Assembly (NCBI RefSeq): GCF_900106835.1
Contig: NZ_FNNR01000002.1
Coordinates: 434,001 to 498,000, forward strand
From: Arthrobacter sp. cf158
GTDB lineage: Bacteria; Actinomycetota; Actinomycetes; Actinomycetales; Micrococcaceae
DNA: 64,000 nucleotides
Direction of reading: 5' to 3'
Positions within the stretch are counted from its first letter, which is position 1; each line of letters begins with the position of its first letter. The notes below the pieces were generated by a model. That model saw only the letters and a program-made list of their open reading frames with translations. It was not told the DNA's origin and did no database searches. Position numbers and translations under genes: made by a program. Below, in pieces: positions 26,082 through 37,432 of this stretch.

Positions 26082-27719
26082 ATGGCCGAATTGACCATCA
26101 ACGCCGACGACGTCCGTAATGCGTTGAACGAGTTCGCGGCGTCCTACGAACCCGGTAACGCAGAGCGCGTAGAGGTTGGTCGTGTGACCACCGCAAGTGA
26201 CGGCATCGCCCGTGTTGAGGGTCTTCCCTCGGTCATGGCGAACGAGCTGCTTCGCTTCGAAGATGGCACGCTGGGCCTGGCCCAGAACCTTGACGTCCGC
26301 GAGATCGGTGTCATTATCCTCGGTGACTTCACCGGCATCGAAGAGGGCCAGGAAGTTCACCGCACCGGTGAAATCCTGTCCGTTCCGGTTGGCGATGCCT
26401 TCCTGGGTCGCGTTGTTGACCCGCTGGGCCAGCCGATCGATGACCTCGGCGAAATCAAGGCCGAAGCCACCCGCGCGCTGGAGCTTCAGGCTCCGGGCGT
26501 TACCGAACGCAAGTCGGTCCACGAACCCATGCAGACCGGTCTTAAGGCTATTGACGCCATGATCCCGATCGGCCGTGGCCAGCGTCAGCTGATCATTGGT
26601 GACCGCCAGACCGGCAAGACCGCAATTGCCGTGGACACCATCATCAACCAGAAGGCCAACTGGGCTTCGGGAGATGTCACCAAGCAGGTACGTTGCGTAT
26701 ACGTCGGTGTTGGCCAGAAGGCTTCCACTATCGCAGCTGTCCGTCAGACCCTTGAGGACCACGGCGCACTGGAGTACACCACCATCGTGGCTTCTCCGGC
26801 ATCTGACCCCGCTGGCTTCAAGTACCTGGCACCGTACGCAGGCTCGGCCATTGGCCAGCACTGGATGTACGGCGGCAAGCACGTTCTGGTGATTTTCGAT
26901 GACCTGTCCAAGCAGGCCGAGGCTTACCGCGCCGTTTCCCTTCTGCTGCGTCGTCCGCCGGGACGCGAAGCTTACCCGGGTGACGTTTTCTACTTGCACT
27001 CCCGTCTGCTGGAGCGTTGTGCCAAGCTCTCCGACGAGCTCGGTGCGGGTTCGATGACCGGCCTGCCGATCGTCGAAACCAAGGCAAACGACGTTTCTGC
27101 CTACATCCCCACCAACGTGATCTCCATTACCGATGGTCAGATCTTCCTCCAGTCGGACCTCTTCAACGCCAACCAGCGCCCCGCTGTTGACGTTGGCGTG
27201 TCCGTCTCCCGTGTTGGTGGTGCTGCACAGGTCAAGTCCATGAAGAAGGTCTCCGGTACCTTGAAGCTGGACCTGGCACAGTACCGCGACATGCAGGCAT
27301 TCGCGATGTTCGCCTCTGACCTGGATGCTGCTTCCCGTCAGCAGCTGACCCGTGGCGCACGCCTGATGGAACTGCTGAAGCAGGGCCAGTACTCACCGTT
27401 CCCGGTTGAGAACCAGGTTGTTTCCATCTGGGCCGGCACCAACGGCTACTTGGACGACGTTCCGGTTGAGGACATCAGCCGTTTCGAGTCCGAGTTCCTG
27501 GAGCACCTCACGCACAAGTCCTCCATCCTGACCACGCTGGCTCAGACCAACGTCCTGGATGACGACACCGCTGCAGCTTTGAAGGAAGCCATCGTTTCCT
27601 TCAAGAAGGGCTTCTTCGGCGAAGGCGACAACCACTTGGTTGGCGCTGGCCACGAAGAGCACGCAGCGATCTCCGGCGGCGACGTCGACCAGGAAAAGAT
27701 CGTCAAGCAGAAGCGCTAG
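26082..27719 (+). CDS. atpA: ATP synthase subunit alpha (F1)
   Basis: 545 residues from ATG at 26082 ([18 protein letters not shown]); 11 codons upstream are open but unlike the family. P-loop GDRQTGKT near 173-180, arginine-finger region [17 protein letters not shown]. Non-catalytic nucleotide-binding subunit of the head. Confidence 0.98.
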   Translation: MAELTINADDVRNALNEFAASYEPGNAERVEVGRVTTASDGIARVEGLPSVMANELLRFEDGTLGLAQNLDVREIGVIILGDFTGIEEGQEVHRTGEILSVPVGDAFLGRVVDPLGQPIDDLGEIKAEATRALELQAPGVTERKSVHEPMQTGLKAIDAMIPIGRGQRQLIIGDRQTGKTAIAVDTIINQKANWASGDVTKQVRCVYVGVGQKASTIAAVRQTLEDHGALEYTTIVASPASDPAGFKYLAPYAGSAIGQHWMYGGKHVLVIFDDLSKQAEAYRAVSLLLRRPPGREAYPGDVFYLHSRLLERCAKLSDELGAGSMTGLPIVETKANDVSAYIPTNVISITDGQIFLQSDLFNANQRPAVDVGVSVSRVGGAAQVKSMKKVSGTLKLDLAQYRDMQAFAMFASDLDAASRQQLTRGARLMELLKQGQYSPFPVENQVVSIWAGTNGYLDDVPVEDISRFESEFLEHLTHKSSILTTLAQTNVLDDDTAAALKEAIVSFKKGFFGEGDNHLVGAGHEEHAAISGGDVDQEKIVKQKR

Positions 27720-27729
27720 TTCCGATAAC

Positions 27730-27767
27730 CTGCTCTGCCGGGGTCCGAAAGGGCCCCGGCAGGGCAG
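27730..27767 (+). promoter_or_regulatory. GAAA-tetraloop hairpin between atpA and atpG
   Basis: Arms 27730-27746 and 27751-27767 form a 17-bp stem in RNA (two G-U pairs) closed by a GAAA loop, 10 bases after atpA. No T-run follows, so it looks like an mRNA stability or processing element that could adjust alpha:gamma output rather than a terminator. Confidence 0.6.
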
Positions 27768-27795
27768 CACATCGGAAACTTAGGAAAGGATAAGT

Positions 27796-28686
27796 ATGGG
27801 AGCCCAGATTCGGGTCTACCGTCAGAAGATCAGCTCGACGACGTCGATGCGCAAGATCTTCAAGGCGATGGAACTGATCGCTACCTCGCGCATCGGTAAG
27901 GCCCGCGCCCGCGTAGCAGCTTCACTGCCTTACGCGAACGCGATTACCCGCGCCGTTTCTGCTGTCGCAACTCAGAGCGAAATCGACCACCCGCTGACCA
28001 CCGAACCGGACCAGATCCGCCGCGCCGCAGTCCTGATTATTACATCGGACCGTGGCCTTGCTGGATCCTACTCCGCGAGCGTGCTCAAGCAGGCTGAAGG
28101 TCTCACCGAGCTTCTTCACGCAGAAGGCAAGGAAGTCAAGGCGTACCTGGTTGGCCGCAAGGCGCAGGCGTACTTCGATTTCCGCAACCGGTCCTACGCC
28201 CGCGTATGGACCGGTGGCACGGACGCACCGGAATTCGAAACCGCGCAGGAAGTCGGAGCTGCACTTCTTGAAGACTTCTCCACTGACTTCGAAGAGGGCG
28301 GCGTGGATGAAATCCACGTTGTATACACCCGCTTCAAGTCCATGGTGACGCAGGAGCCCACGGTTATCCGTTTGCTCCCGCTGGAGGTCGTCGAAGAGGA
28401 AGCAGCCTCGGAATCCGAGCTGTTGCCGTTGTACGAGTTTGAACCGGAGACAGAGCAGGTGCTCGACGCACTGCTTCCGCGTTACATCGAGTCCCGCATC
28501 TTCGCAGCCATGCTGCAGGCCGCAGCTTCTGAGCTCGCAGCCCGCCAGCGCGCTATGAAGTCGGCCGGTGACAACGCTACCGATTTGATCAAGAAGTACA
28601 CGCGCCTTCGCAACACGGCCCGCCAGGCCGAGATTACGCAGGAGCTTTCCGAAATCGTGGCTGGCGCAGACGCCCTCGCGTCCTAG
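27796..28686 (+). CDS. atpG: ATP synthase subunit gamma (F1)
   Basis: 296 residues. N-terminal helix [20 protein letters not shown] and C-terminal coiled coil ([29 protein letters not shown]) form the rotor shaft; [11 protein letters not shown] is the conserved mid-region. AGGAAAGGA precedes the start. Confidence 0.97.
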   Translation: MGAQIRVYRQKISSTTSMRKIFKAMELIATSRIGKARARVAASLPYANAITRAVSAVATQSEIDHPLTTEPDQIRRAAVLIITSDRGLAGSYSASVLKQAEGLTELLHAEGKEVKAYLVGRKAQAYFDFRNRSYARVWTGGTDAPEFETAQEVGAALLEDFSTDFEEGGVDEIHVVYTRFKSMVTQEPTVIRLLPLEVVEEEAASESELLPLYEFEPETEQVLDALLPRYIESRIFAAMLQAAASELAARQRAMKSAGDNATDLIKKYTRLRNTARQAEITQELSEIVAGADALAS

Positions 28687-30222
<1,536 letters not shown>

Positions 30223-30223
30223 T

Positions 30224-30508
30224 ATGGCTGAGCTCGAGGTTGAGATTGTCGCAGCGGACCACTTCGTGTGGTCCGGCGCGGCCAAGATGGTGAAGGCCCG
30301 CACCAGCGATGGTGAAATCGGAATCCTGCCGGGCCACTCGCCCCTACTGGCCATCCTGGCCGAGGGCGAGCTGGCAATCCAGCCGGTTTCCGGTGACCGT
30401 ATTGCGGTAGTAGTCGATGGCGGATTCTTCTCCGTCGACAACGATCGCGTGGTCATTGTTGCTGACAACGCCAAATTGGGCGAAGCGGCTACAGCGGGGA
30501 TCCGATAG
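30224..30508 (+). CDS. atpC: ATP synthase subunit epsilon (F1)
   Basis: 94 residues, only the N-terminal beta-barrel (DGEIGILPGHSPLLAIL) with very little of the C-terminal helical hairpin that inhibits the E. coli enzyme. Short epsilon is common in Actinobacteria. Starts 1 base after atpD. Confidence 0.96.
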   Translation: MAELEVEIVAADHFVWSGAAKMVKARTSDGEIGILPGHSPLLAILAEGELAIQPVSGDRIAVVVDGGFFSVDNDRVVIVADNAKLGEAATAGIR

Positions 30509-30518
30509 CACGACCTTG

Positions 30519-30950
30519 ATGGACGATTCCCTTATTCCGTTCATCGCTCTGGCAACAGCGTTTACGTTGCTGATCATTTCACTGTGCCTTTTCGGGGTGC
30601 GCCGCTTCAACCTGCGGCGTGCCCTGGGCACGGTCGACGCCTCCATTTGCACGGCTGGAAACAGCTGGCAGATGGGGGTTTGTCGTTATCAGGACAATGA
30701 GCTCGAGTGGTTCCGCTTGATGTCCCTCAGCGTGATCCCCAAGCACAGGTTCAAACGCAGTTCCTTGGAACTGCTGGGTCGCCGGCAGCCGACTGAAGAT
30801 GAACTGGTCAGGGTGCAGCCCGGTGTGGTTGTTGTTGAACTGCAGTACGAAGGCAAGAAGTTCATGCTGGCCATGAACTTCGACGCGTACGCAGGGTTGT
30901 CTTCCTGGCTGGAGGCCGGGCCGGTCATCGGCGTCGGAACCTGGCGTTAG
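30519..30950 (+). CDS. DUF2550 membrane-anchored protein
   Basis: 143 residues from ATG at 30519: one N-terminal helix (about 5-27), then a soluble region with WQMGVCRYQDNELEWFRLMSL. This small family sits directly after atpC in many Actinobacteria (also mycobacteria). No function is known; conserved linkage hints at energy metabolism or cell envelope. Confidence 0.85.
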   Translation: MDDSLIPFIALATAFTLLIISLCLFGVRRFNLRRALGTVDASICTAGNSWQMGVCRYQDNELEWFRLMSLSVIPKHRFKRSSLELLGRRQPTEDELVRVQPGVVVVELQYEGKKFMLAMNFDAYAGLSSWLEAGPVIGVGTWR

Positions 30951-30955
30951 GCGCC

Positions 30956-32254
30956 ATGGACTTTTTGTCGGACGTCAGCCTGGTAGACGGGCCGTTCCTC
31001 TGGTTCAGCATTGTTTGCGGTGCGGGCGGTGGAGTGTATCTCCTGTGGCGGCGTCGGCGCCGGTGGCCGCTCGTCGTCGCCGCCTCCCTGGCTGTTTCCG
31101 TGGGGGTGGTGGCACTCGTTCATTGGATCCTGATCGATCTGATGGCCACGTTTTCCGAAAACCTTCCCTTTGAAACTCTGGCCTGGTCGGTCCCAGCGGT
31201 CATGGCACTGGTTCTCTGCGCTTTCCGGTTTCCGCGAAACACTGCCAAGGGCCGTTCGCTGAGTGTCGTGGCCATGCTGGGGGTCGTCCTCCTCAGCGTC
31301 GTGCAAGTAAATCTGTACTTCGGCCTGAACAATTCGGTCGCCGATTTGATGGGTACCGCCGTGGCGCGGATCCAGCCGCTGGAAAGCGGCCTCAAACGTC
31401 TTCCCGGCGGCAACCCCGGCCCTGCGTTATCCACGTGGAAACCGCCGGAGTCCATGCCTAAAACGGGCACCCTGCGGAAGGCCGACATTCCCGGGACGAT
31501 TTCCGGATTCACAGCGCGGGACGCCTACATCTATCTTCCCCCCGCGTACCAGACGACGCCCCGTCCCGTCCTCCCGGTGTTGGTTCTCTTCTCAGGTCAA
31601 CCTGGCGGTCCTGCTGACTGGTTGACTGGCGGCCAGCTCCGGTCACAACTGGATCGCTATGCCGAAGCCCATCATGGCATTGCTCCGGTGACGGTGGTGG
31701 TGGATCCCAATGGTTCGGGCAGCGCCAACACCATGTGCATGGACAGCCTGATTGCGCCGGCCGGCACCTACCTGTCCCAAGATGTACCCGCATGGATTAA
31801 GTCCACGTTGGACGTCTCCACCGATCCTCAGCAGTGGGCGGTGGGTGGATTTTCCTTCGGTGGCACTTGTGCCATGCAAATGGGAACGGCACATCCGGAG
31901 ATCTTCCCAACCGTGCTCGCATTCTCTGCAGAACGGGAACCTGCGCTTGCGAAGGACCGCAACAAGACCATTGGAGACGCATTCGACGGCGACGCGGCGG
32001 CCTTTGAGGCCAAGACGCCCTTGGTCTTGATGCAGCAGCGCAACTACGCAGGCAGCGGCGTTTACTTGACGGCCGGCGAAACAGACCATGAATTTACTGC
32101 CTATATGCACGAGCTGGCGGACGCGGCAAAGAATGCGGGATTCGAAACAGAAGAGCACTCGATCCAACACGCCGGGCACTCCTGGGACGCAGTGGTCCGG
32201 GGCATGCCGGGAGCGCTGGATTTCCTGGCCACCCGGTGGAGGCTGCCGCGGTGA
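30956..32254 (+). CDS. Membrane-anchored esterase-family alpha/beta hydrolase
   Basis: 432 residues. Four hydrophobic helices occupy about 10-125. An exported alpha/beta-hydrolase domain of the esterase D/antigen 85 type follows. The nucleophile elbow is GGFSFGG (Ser300), an acidic candidate is in GETDHEF, and the catalytic His is in QHAGHSWDA (His408). Likely acts on lipid or wall esters outside the membrane; substrate unknown. The stop overlaps the GTG of the next gene (GTGA), so the two are coupled. Confidence 0.85.
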   Translation: MDFLSDVSLVDGPFLWFSIVCGAGGGVYLLWRRRRRWPLVVAASLAVSVGVVALVHWILIDLMATFSENLPFETLAWSVPAVMALVLCAFRFPRNTAKGRSLSVVAMLGVVLLSVVQVNLYFGLNNSVADLMGTAVARIQPLESGLKRLPGGNPGPALSTWKPPESMPKTGTLRKADIPGTISGFTARDAYIYLPPAYQTTPRPVLPVLVLFSGQPGGPADWLTGGQLRSQLDRYAEAHHGIAPVTVVVDPNGSGSANTMCMDSLIAPAGTYLSQDVPAWIKSTLDVSTDPQQWAVGGFSFGGTCAMQMGTAHPEIFPTVLAFSAEREPALAKDRNKTIGDAFDGDAAAFEAKTPLVLMQQRNYAGSGVYLTAGETDHEFTAYMHELADAAKNAGFETEEHSIQHAGHSWDAVVRGMPGALDFLATRWRLPR

Positions 32255-34752
32255 GCCTCGCCCTCAACAGTGTGGTCAAGCCCGCGATTCTAAAGGCCGG
32301 CAGGCATCTACGGGCAACACCTTTCACCTTGCTGGTGCTCGTGTTGTTCGTGGGATTGTCACTGGCGGCCGGTAGTTTCCTGTCCGGCCCGCCGGAACCA
32401 TGGCTTTCTGTGGCAGGGGTGTCGCTCGATGGGCTCAGGGCGGGGGAGTGGTGGTCCATCTGGACTTCGCTCTTCTTCACCACCAATCCTTTGGCATACG
32501 CCACGGCGATCATGATGTTCCTGCTCCTTCTGGGTCTTGCAGAGCGACGCTTCGGTTCTGTCAGAACGGCCGGAGTGTTCTTTGGCAGCCAGTTTGCCTG
32601 CGTGTCGGCCTTCCTCCTGGTCACCCAGGTTGCGCGGTATGCCGATGACGGGTGGCTTTCCCGGATGGCAGGAACCCGGCTGATCGGGCCGTATGGTGCC
32701 GTTCTTGCAACAGCCCTCGCTGCCAGCGCCCTCCTTCCGACGCTCTGGCAGCGACGCCTGCGGACCGTGGTGCTATCAATCTCACTGCTCTTGGTGCTGT
32801 ACGTGGGGCACGCAGAGACGGTGGTGGGATTCCTGGGCGCTCTGATTGGCTTGGCCGCGGGATGGTGGATGCAAAGCAGCAAAGGTCATCTCCACCTTCA
32901 CCGGTCCACGGGCAGGGAGGTGCGAAACCTTCTGTCGTTGACCATGGCAATCTTTGCGGTGGGACCCATCGTGACCGCAGCGGCCAAGAGCCCGTCCGGC
33001 CCCTTGGCCTTGCTGCGCGACGTCATCCTGAACCCGCTGCCCACCCTCACGCAATTGGAGAGCAACTGCGGAGGCACCATTGACGTGACGTGCTTGGAGG
33101 TCGGCCGGCAGGGTTACACAGGCCCCTTCGGATTGGCCTTGGCCGTGGTGCCGGTCGTCCTGCTTCTGATCTGCGCTGACGGCATGAGAAGGGGACGAAG
33201 GCTCGCCCTGGGGATCGCGATCGGTGTGCAGCTGGTGGTGGTGGGTCTTTCGACGATCTACCTGGGCCTTTTTGCCGGTATGCCCAGGCCGCAGGGGCGG
33301 CCGCACGTGGGGATGCTGAACTCTGCGGTTGTCCATTTGATCCCCTTGGTGGTGGTCCCGCTGGTCCTGGCCGTTCTCTTGTTTGTCTATCGCGGCCATT
33401 TCAGGGTGGTCTCTTCGGATCGGCTCCGACGCAGGGTTTTCTGGTTGGTGGGCCTGACGGGACTGACGCTTGGTCTCATTTATACGGCTGTGTGGCTGGC
33501 TTCCGGCGGCATGGACCGCGACGGCGGCTTGTTGGGTCTGGCCGCGGAGCTCGCCAGACAGTATCTCCCGGTTCCACTGCCTGGCGTTTACCGGAAGGTT
33601 TTCGCAGACCGGGATGTGCTGGAAGTGTTCCTCTTCTCCTACTCCGGCACGGTCTTTTGGCTGGTGGCCCTGGTGGGTGTGTGGATTTTGCTCATCCGGG
33701 GGCACCATTCCGGGGGACTGGACCATCAATCGCGGGAAAGAGCCCGCACGTTGGTCAAGTCCGGTGGTGACTCCTTGTCCTGGATGGCTCTCTGGGAGCC
33801 GAACAAATACTGGTTCAATACCGAAGGTACCGGGGGCGTGGCCTACCAACAGCATGGCCACGTGGCCTTGACGCTGGCTGGTCCCTTTGGAGCAGCGGAA
33901 CACCGTGGGCATACGGCCAGCGGTTTCCTTGACTACTGCACCCGGCATGCGCTCACACCTTGTCTCTATTCCTGCACGGATGAGCTATGGCCCATGCTGC
34001 AGCCCCGAGGCTTCCGCAGGGTCGCAGTGGCCCAGGAAACACGGCTGCGGATCACGGATCTGGAGTTTCGCGGCAAGGAGTGGCAGAACGTCAGGACTTC
34101 CCTGAACCGTGCTCGGAAGCTGGGGATTTCGGCCAGCTGGGGCCGATACTCGGAGTTTCCGCTGAGTGTGCGCGCTCAAGTCAGTGAGGTGTCGGAGGAA
34201 TGGGCGGCCCAGAAGAAGATCCCTGAAATGGGCTTCACCTTGGGTGGCTTGGACGAGCTCGACGACGCGGACGTCCAGTGCTGTGTCGCCGTGGACGAAG
34301 CTGGCTTTGTCTATGGAGTGACCAGCTGGCTACCGGTCTATGAGAACAGCGTGGTTGTCAGTTGGACACTGGACTTCATGCGTCGGCGGGGTGACACGTT
34401 CCCGGGTGTCATGGAATTCCTGATTGCTTCGGCTATCCAGCACTTGCGCGGGTCCGTGGAAGTGATCTCGCTGTCCGGCTCGCCCCTGGCACGGGAGAAG
34501 GGCGAGATTGAACAACAGGCGGAAGGCCTGGCCGGCATTCTTGATGTGGTGGGACAGGCACTCGAACCGGTTTATGGATTCAGGTCGCTGGCGTCTTTTA
34601 AGTCGAGATTCCAGCCCGAGTACAGAACTCTGTACATGTATTACCAAGACCCTCTGCATCTGCCCGCAATGGGACGTGCGCTGAGCCGGGCATACCTTCC
34701 GGGATTGTCTGTGCGGCATTCTGCACGACTCCTCCGAACCTTGGTTGGTTGA
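32251..34752 (+). CDS. Pseudo-rhomboid / DUF2156 (MprF-type aminoacyl-lipid synthase) fusion
   Basis: 833 residues from GTG at 32251, with GGAGG 8 bases upstream; a GTG 15 bases earlier is also open. Residues 25-200 resemble a rhomboid six-helix core, but the catalytic GxSG reads GPYGA (Tyr at about 148), so proteolysis is unlikely. More helices run to about 490. The C-terminal 320 residues match the DUF2156/LPG-synthase domain (EPNKYWFNTEG, MGFTLGGLDELDDADVQCCVAVDE, DFMRRRGDTFPGVMEFLI). MprF-type domains transfer an amino acid from tRNA to phosphatidylglycerol. Coupled to the upstream membrane esterase. Confidence 0.8.
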   Translation: MSLALNSVVKPAILKAGRHLRATPFTLLVLVLFVGLSLAAGSFLSGPPEPWLSVAGVSLDGLRAGEWWSIWTSLFFTTNPLAYATAIMMFLLLLGLAERRFGSVRTAGVFFGSQFACVSAFLLVTQVARYADDGWLSRMAGTRLIGPYGAVLATALAASALLPTLWQRRLRTVVLSISLLLVLYVGHAETVVGFLGALIGLAAGWWMQSSKGHLHLHRSTGREVRNLLSLTMAIFAVGPIVTAAAKSPSGPLALLRDVILNPLPTLTQLESNCGGTIDVTCLEVGRQGYTGPFGLALAVVPVVLLLICADGMRRGRRLALGIAIGVQLVVVGLSTIYLGLFAGMPRPQGRPHVGMLNSAVVHLIPLVVVPLVLAVLLFVYRGHFRVVSSDRLRRRVFWLVGLTGLTLGLIYTAVWLASGGMDRDGGLLGLAAELARQYLPVPLPGVYRKVFADRDVLEVFLFSYSGTVFWLVALVGVWILLIRGHHSGGLDHQSRERARTLVKSGGDSLSWMALWEPNKYWFNTEGTGGVAYQQHGHVALTLAGPFGAAEHRGHTASGFLDYCTRHALTPCLYSCTDELWPMLQPRGFRRVAVAQETRLRITDLEFRGKEWQNVRTSLNRARKLGISASWGRYSEFPLSVRAQVSEVSEEWAAQKKIPEMGFTLGGLDELDDADVQCCVAVDEAGFVYGVTSWLPVYENSVVVSWTLDFMRRRGDTFPGVMEFLIASAIQHLRGSVEVISLSGSPLAREKGEIEQQAEGLAGILDVVGQALEPVYGFRSLASFKSRFQPEYRTLYMYYQDPLHLPAMGRALSRAYLPGLSVRHSARLLRTLVG

Positions 34753-34839
34753 TTAGTCAACGCCATTTTGGGGTGGGGATTTCTTCTTTCTTCACGGTTT
34801 GTAACAGTCGTTGTCGAAATATCAGACATTACCGGTCTT

Positions 34840-34881
34840 AAACGTGTTGACCCCGGCTCGAAAGCCGGGGTCAACACGTTT
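34840..34881. terminator. Bidirectional terminator hairpin
   Basis: Perfect 19-bp stem (34840-34858 with 34863-34881) and a CGAA loop, between the convergent DUF2156 fusion and the cold-shock gene. The arms begin and end in AAA/TTT, giving short T-tracts on both strands. Confidence 0.85.
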
Positions 34882-34917
34882 GTTGTAGCTGCAACAAGCA
34901 GAATTCAACAGTTAAGG

Positions 34918-35121
34918 CTAGACGACGGTAACGCCGGTTGCCTGGGGGCCCTTGGCGCCCTGACCGATCTCGAACTGAACGCGCTGGTTCTCATCGAGGG
35001 TCTTGAAGCCGCCGGTCTGGATCTCGGAGTAGTGGACGAAAACGTCGCCATCCGAGTCATCCGGGGTGATGAAGCCGAAGCCCTTTTCAGCGTTGAACCA
35101 CTTGACGGTTCCCAGTGCCAT
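34918..35121 (-). CDS. Cold-shock protein (CspA family)
   Basis: 67 residues from ATG at 35121, with GAGGAGAAATAC in front. A single cold-shock domain: [12 protein letters not shown] (RNP1) and DVFVHYSEI (RNP2). It binds single-stranded RNA and DNA and melts RNA structure. The long upstream region with a hairpin fits a cspA-like regulated leader. Confidence 0.97.
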   Translation of the reverse strand: MALGTVKWFNAEKGFGFITPDDSDGDVFVHYSEIQTGGFKTLDENQRVQFEIGQGAKGPQATGVTVV

Positions 35122-35386
35122 GTATTTCTCCTCATTGTGGAACATCAGTCCGATACACTTCGTACCGGCTTTGTTACTCCGCGAGAAGACCTTTGAATCC
35201 GGCCAGGCCAGGCCCGGTTGGTTTCGAAGGAGCTTCACGCTCGCAACTCGTCTTGCGAGCATGAAAACCACCTACACAAAGACTGCTACAACACTTTCAT
35301 GAGCCCTGCCGGAGGTCAACGGTCTTTTGGGCAATTCGGGAAAATTTTCGGTAAAAAGAAGGTAACGCAGACCCGTGCAATTCACG
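35122..35386 (-). promoter_or_regulatory. Long leader/promoter region of the cold-shock gene
   Basis: 265 bases without an ORF. On the minus strand GCTCGCAA-GACGAG-TTGCGAGC (35260-35239) is an 8-bp hairpin about 120 bases before the start. TTGACC near 35318 is a possible -35 with no convincing -10. A structured leader is usual for cspA genes. Confidence 0.4.
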
Positions 35387-36634
35387 CTAGGACAACCACT
35401 GGCCGTTCCGCATGACGCCGGTCAGTTCCAGATCCTCGTTTGTCACAACAACGTCGGCACGAAGGCCTCTGCGCAATCCACCAATTTCGTCGGAAAGCCC
35501 CAGGACTGCGGCGGGCACCGCTGTGGCGGAACAAATAGCGTCCGGTAGTGCGACGCCGGCCGCTACGGTCTTGCGGACGACCTCCAGGAGGGTGGCAGTC
35601 CCGCCCGCGATGGACCCTGTTGCATCCAGCGTGGCGACGCCATCACTGACCGTCACGGGGGAGGGGCCCAGCATGTAGCGTCCATCCGACAGACCGGCAG
35701 CGGCCATCGAGTCTGTCACCAGCACGATGTTATTGGCTCCGACGAGTTGGAAAACCGTAGCCACGGTGCTGGGGTCAAGGTGAGTGCCGTCGGCGATAAG
35801 TTCCACCACGGCCTTACCCTCCTGCGCCATCCGGAGGCAGGCGGCGACCGGACCGGGCGCTCTGTGGTGCATCGGCGGCATCCCGTTGAAAAGGTGCGTG
35901 ACAGTGGGAAGCGAGCTGACGCCGTCGAACCCTGCCGACTCCAATCCCTCCCTGGCGGCGGCCAGAGACGCTGCGGCGGTGGCGTCGTCGCAGTCAGTGT
36001 GCCCCAGCGAAGGCGTCACGCCATGGGACGTCATCAGGTCCACCAGCGCAGCGGCTCCCGGCAGCTCCGGCGCATAGGTCATGGTGGCGAGCTTGCCGGC
36101 TGCGGCGCCCACCAGCTCGTCCATGAGATCCAGGTCCGGTTCCAGCAAATAATCCGGGTTCTGCGCACCGCAGCGGGCATGGGAAAGGAATGGTCCCTCA
36201 AGGTGAATACCGGCCACAAGGCCTTCGTCCACCAGTTTTACGTAGAGCTGGATGCCGCGAAGAAGGTCCTCCCGGGGAGCGGTGACCATGCTCGCGAGGA
36301 AGGTGGTTGTTCCCGAGCGGTGCAGGAAATCCACTGCTTTGCGCGCCGAAGTCTCTTCACCGCCGGGAAAATCGCCACCGTTACCACCATGGCAGTGCAC
36401 GTCCACCAGGCCAGGGACCAGGTAACTGCCGTTGGGTACCCCAAGGCGGACTGCGCTCTGGAAGCCTTCAAATGCCGCGGGATCGAATCCGTTGGCAGGC
36501 CCGGCATAGGCAATCCGGTCGCCGTCGATGGCTATGAGGCCGTCCTCCACCACCTCGCCGTCGCTGACAAGCGTTCCTTTGATGATCTGGTGGCTTGGCG
36601 CGGAGGAAGTGGGAAAGGGGGATGCGGCAGTCAT
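35387..36634 (-). CDS. nagA: N-acetylglucosamine-6-phosphate deacetylase
   Basis: 415 residues from ATG at 36634. Metal motif DVHCHGGNGG, EGPFLS, substrate loop HLFNGMPPMHHRAPG, and catalytic Asp in VLVTDSMAAAG. It removes acetate from GlcNAc-6-P to give GlcN-6-P, which NagB (46752) deaminates. TAGAAT lies 6 bases before the ATG. Confidence 0.96.
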   Translation of the reverse strand: MTAASPFPTSSAPSHQIIKGTLVSDGEVVEDGLIAIDGDRIAYAGPANGFDPAAFEGFQSAVRLGVPNGSYLVPGLVDVHCHGGNGGDFPGGEETSARKAVDFLHRSGTTTFLASMVTAPREDLLRGIQLYVKLVDEGLVAGIHLEGPFLSHARCGAQNPDYLLEPDLDLMDELVGAAAGKLATMTYAPELPGAAALVDLMTSHGVTPSLGHTDCDDATAAASLAAAREGLESAGFDGVSSLPTVTHLFNGMPPMHHRAPGPVAACLRMAQEGKAVVELIADGTHLDPSTVATVFQLVGANNIVLVTDSMAAAGLSDGRYMLGPSPVTVSDGVATLDATGSIAGGTATLLEVVRKTVAAGVALPDAICSATAVPAAVLGLSDEIGGLRRGLRADVVVTNEDLELTGVMRNGQWLS

Positions 36635-36640
36635 GTCTTG

Positions 36641-36646
36641 ATTCTA
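36641..36646 (-). promoter_or_regulatory. -10 box of nagA, leaderless type
   Basis: Minus-strand TAGAAT followed by CAAGAC and then ATG at 36634. Confidence 0.6.
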
Positions 36647-36679
36647 GTGGCCTGCGGCACACCGTCCTGAAGGAAGTGC

Positions 36680-37375
36680 TTAGAAGAGTCGGGACTCGCT
36701 GTCATCCACGCCGCGCATGGCGTCATAATCCAGAGTGACGCAATCGATGCCGCGATCATTGGCGAGCACCTTGGCCTGCGGCTTGATCTGTTGCGCTGCG
36801 AAGATCCCACGTACCGGTGCCAGCAGGGGATCCCTGTTGAGCAATTCCAGATAGCGCGTGAGCTGTTCTACGCCATCGATGTCGCCACGGCGTTTCAGTT
36901 CGACAGCGACTGTGGCGCCGCTGGCGTCCCGGGCCAGGATGTCCACCGGGCCGATGGCCGTGAAGTACTCGCGACGGATAAGGGAGTATCCGGTTCCCAG
37001 CGTTTCGATCTGCTCAGCCAGGAGCCGCTGGAGGTCTGCTTCCACGCCGTCTTTGATCAGGCCGGGATCGGTACCCAGATCGTGTGAGGTGTCGTGCAAT
37101 TGCTCGTAGATGTTGATGATGAGCCGGTCATCTGTCTTGGCAGATTGAACCGTCCACTGCTCCACGACGCCTTCCTCCACCTCCGTTTCCTCCGGGGTGG
37201 TCACCCGCAGCGTGGCAGGTGGGCTCATCCAGTTCAGCGGCTTGTAGGAACCGCCGTCCGAATGTACCAGCACGGAGCCGTCCGCCTTGACCAGCAGCAG
37301 CCGGGTGGCGAGGGGGAGATGGGCCTTGAGGCGGCCTACGTAATCAACAGAACAACGGGCTATGACGAGTCGCAC
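36680..37375 (-). CDS. nucS: Endonuclease NucS (EndoMS), mismatch-specific
   Basis: 231 residues from GTG at 37375, placed 7 bases after TAATGT; the GTG at 37384 ([11 protein letters not shown]) is an alternative. N-terminal DNA-binding half ([22 protein letters not shown]) and C-terminal RecB-like nuclease with [10 protein letters not shown] and VAVELKRRG. The tail ESRLF resembles the sliding-clamp binding end of this family. NucS cuts both strands at mismatches and replaces MutS/MutL in most Actinobacteria. Confidence 0.95.
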   Translation of the reverse strand: MRLVIARCSVDYVGRLKAHLPLATRLLLVKADGSVLVHSDGGSYKPLNWMSPPATLRVTTPEETEVEEGVVEQWTVQSAKTDDRLIINIYEQLHDTSHDLGTDPGLIKDGVEADLQRLLAEQIETLGTGYSLIRREYFTAIGPVDILARDASGATVAVELKRRGDIDGVEQLTRYLELLNRDPLLAPVRGIFAAQQIKPQAKVLANDRGIDCVTLDYDAMRGVDDSESRLF

Positions 37376-37432
37376 CCGCCCCACATTACCGTCTCACCAT
37401 CTGCAACTGCGTGGCTGGGGCAGAATGGAAGC
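37376..37432. promoter_or_regulatory. Divergent promoter region of nucS and the zinc-binding protein gene
   Basis: 57 bases. Leftward: TAATGT (37388-37383) 7 bases before the nucS GTG. Rightward: CAGAAT (37421-37426) 6 bases before the ATG at 37433. Both would give leaderless or almost leaderless mRNAs. Confidence 0.5.
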
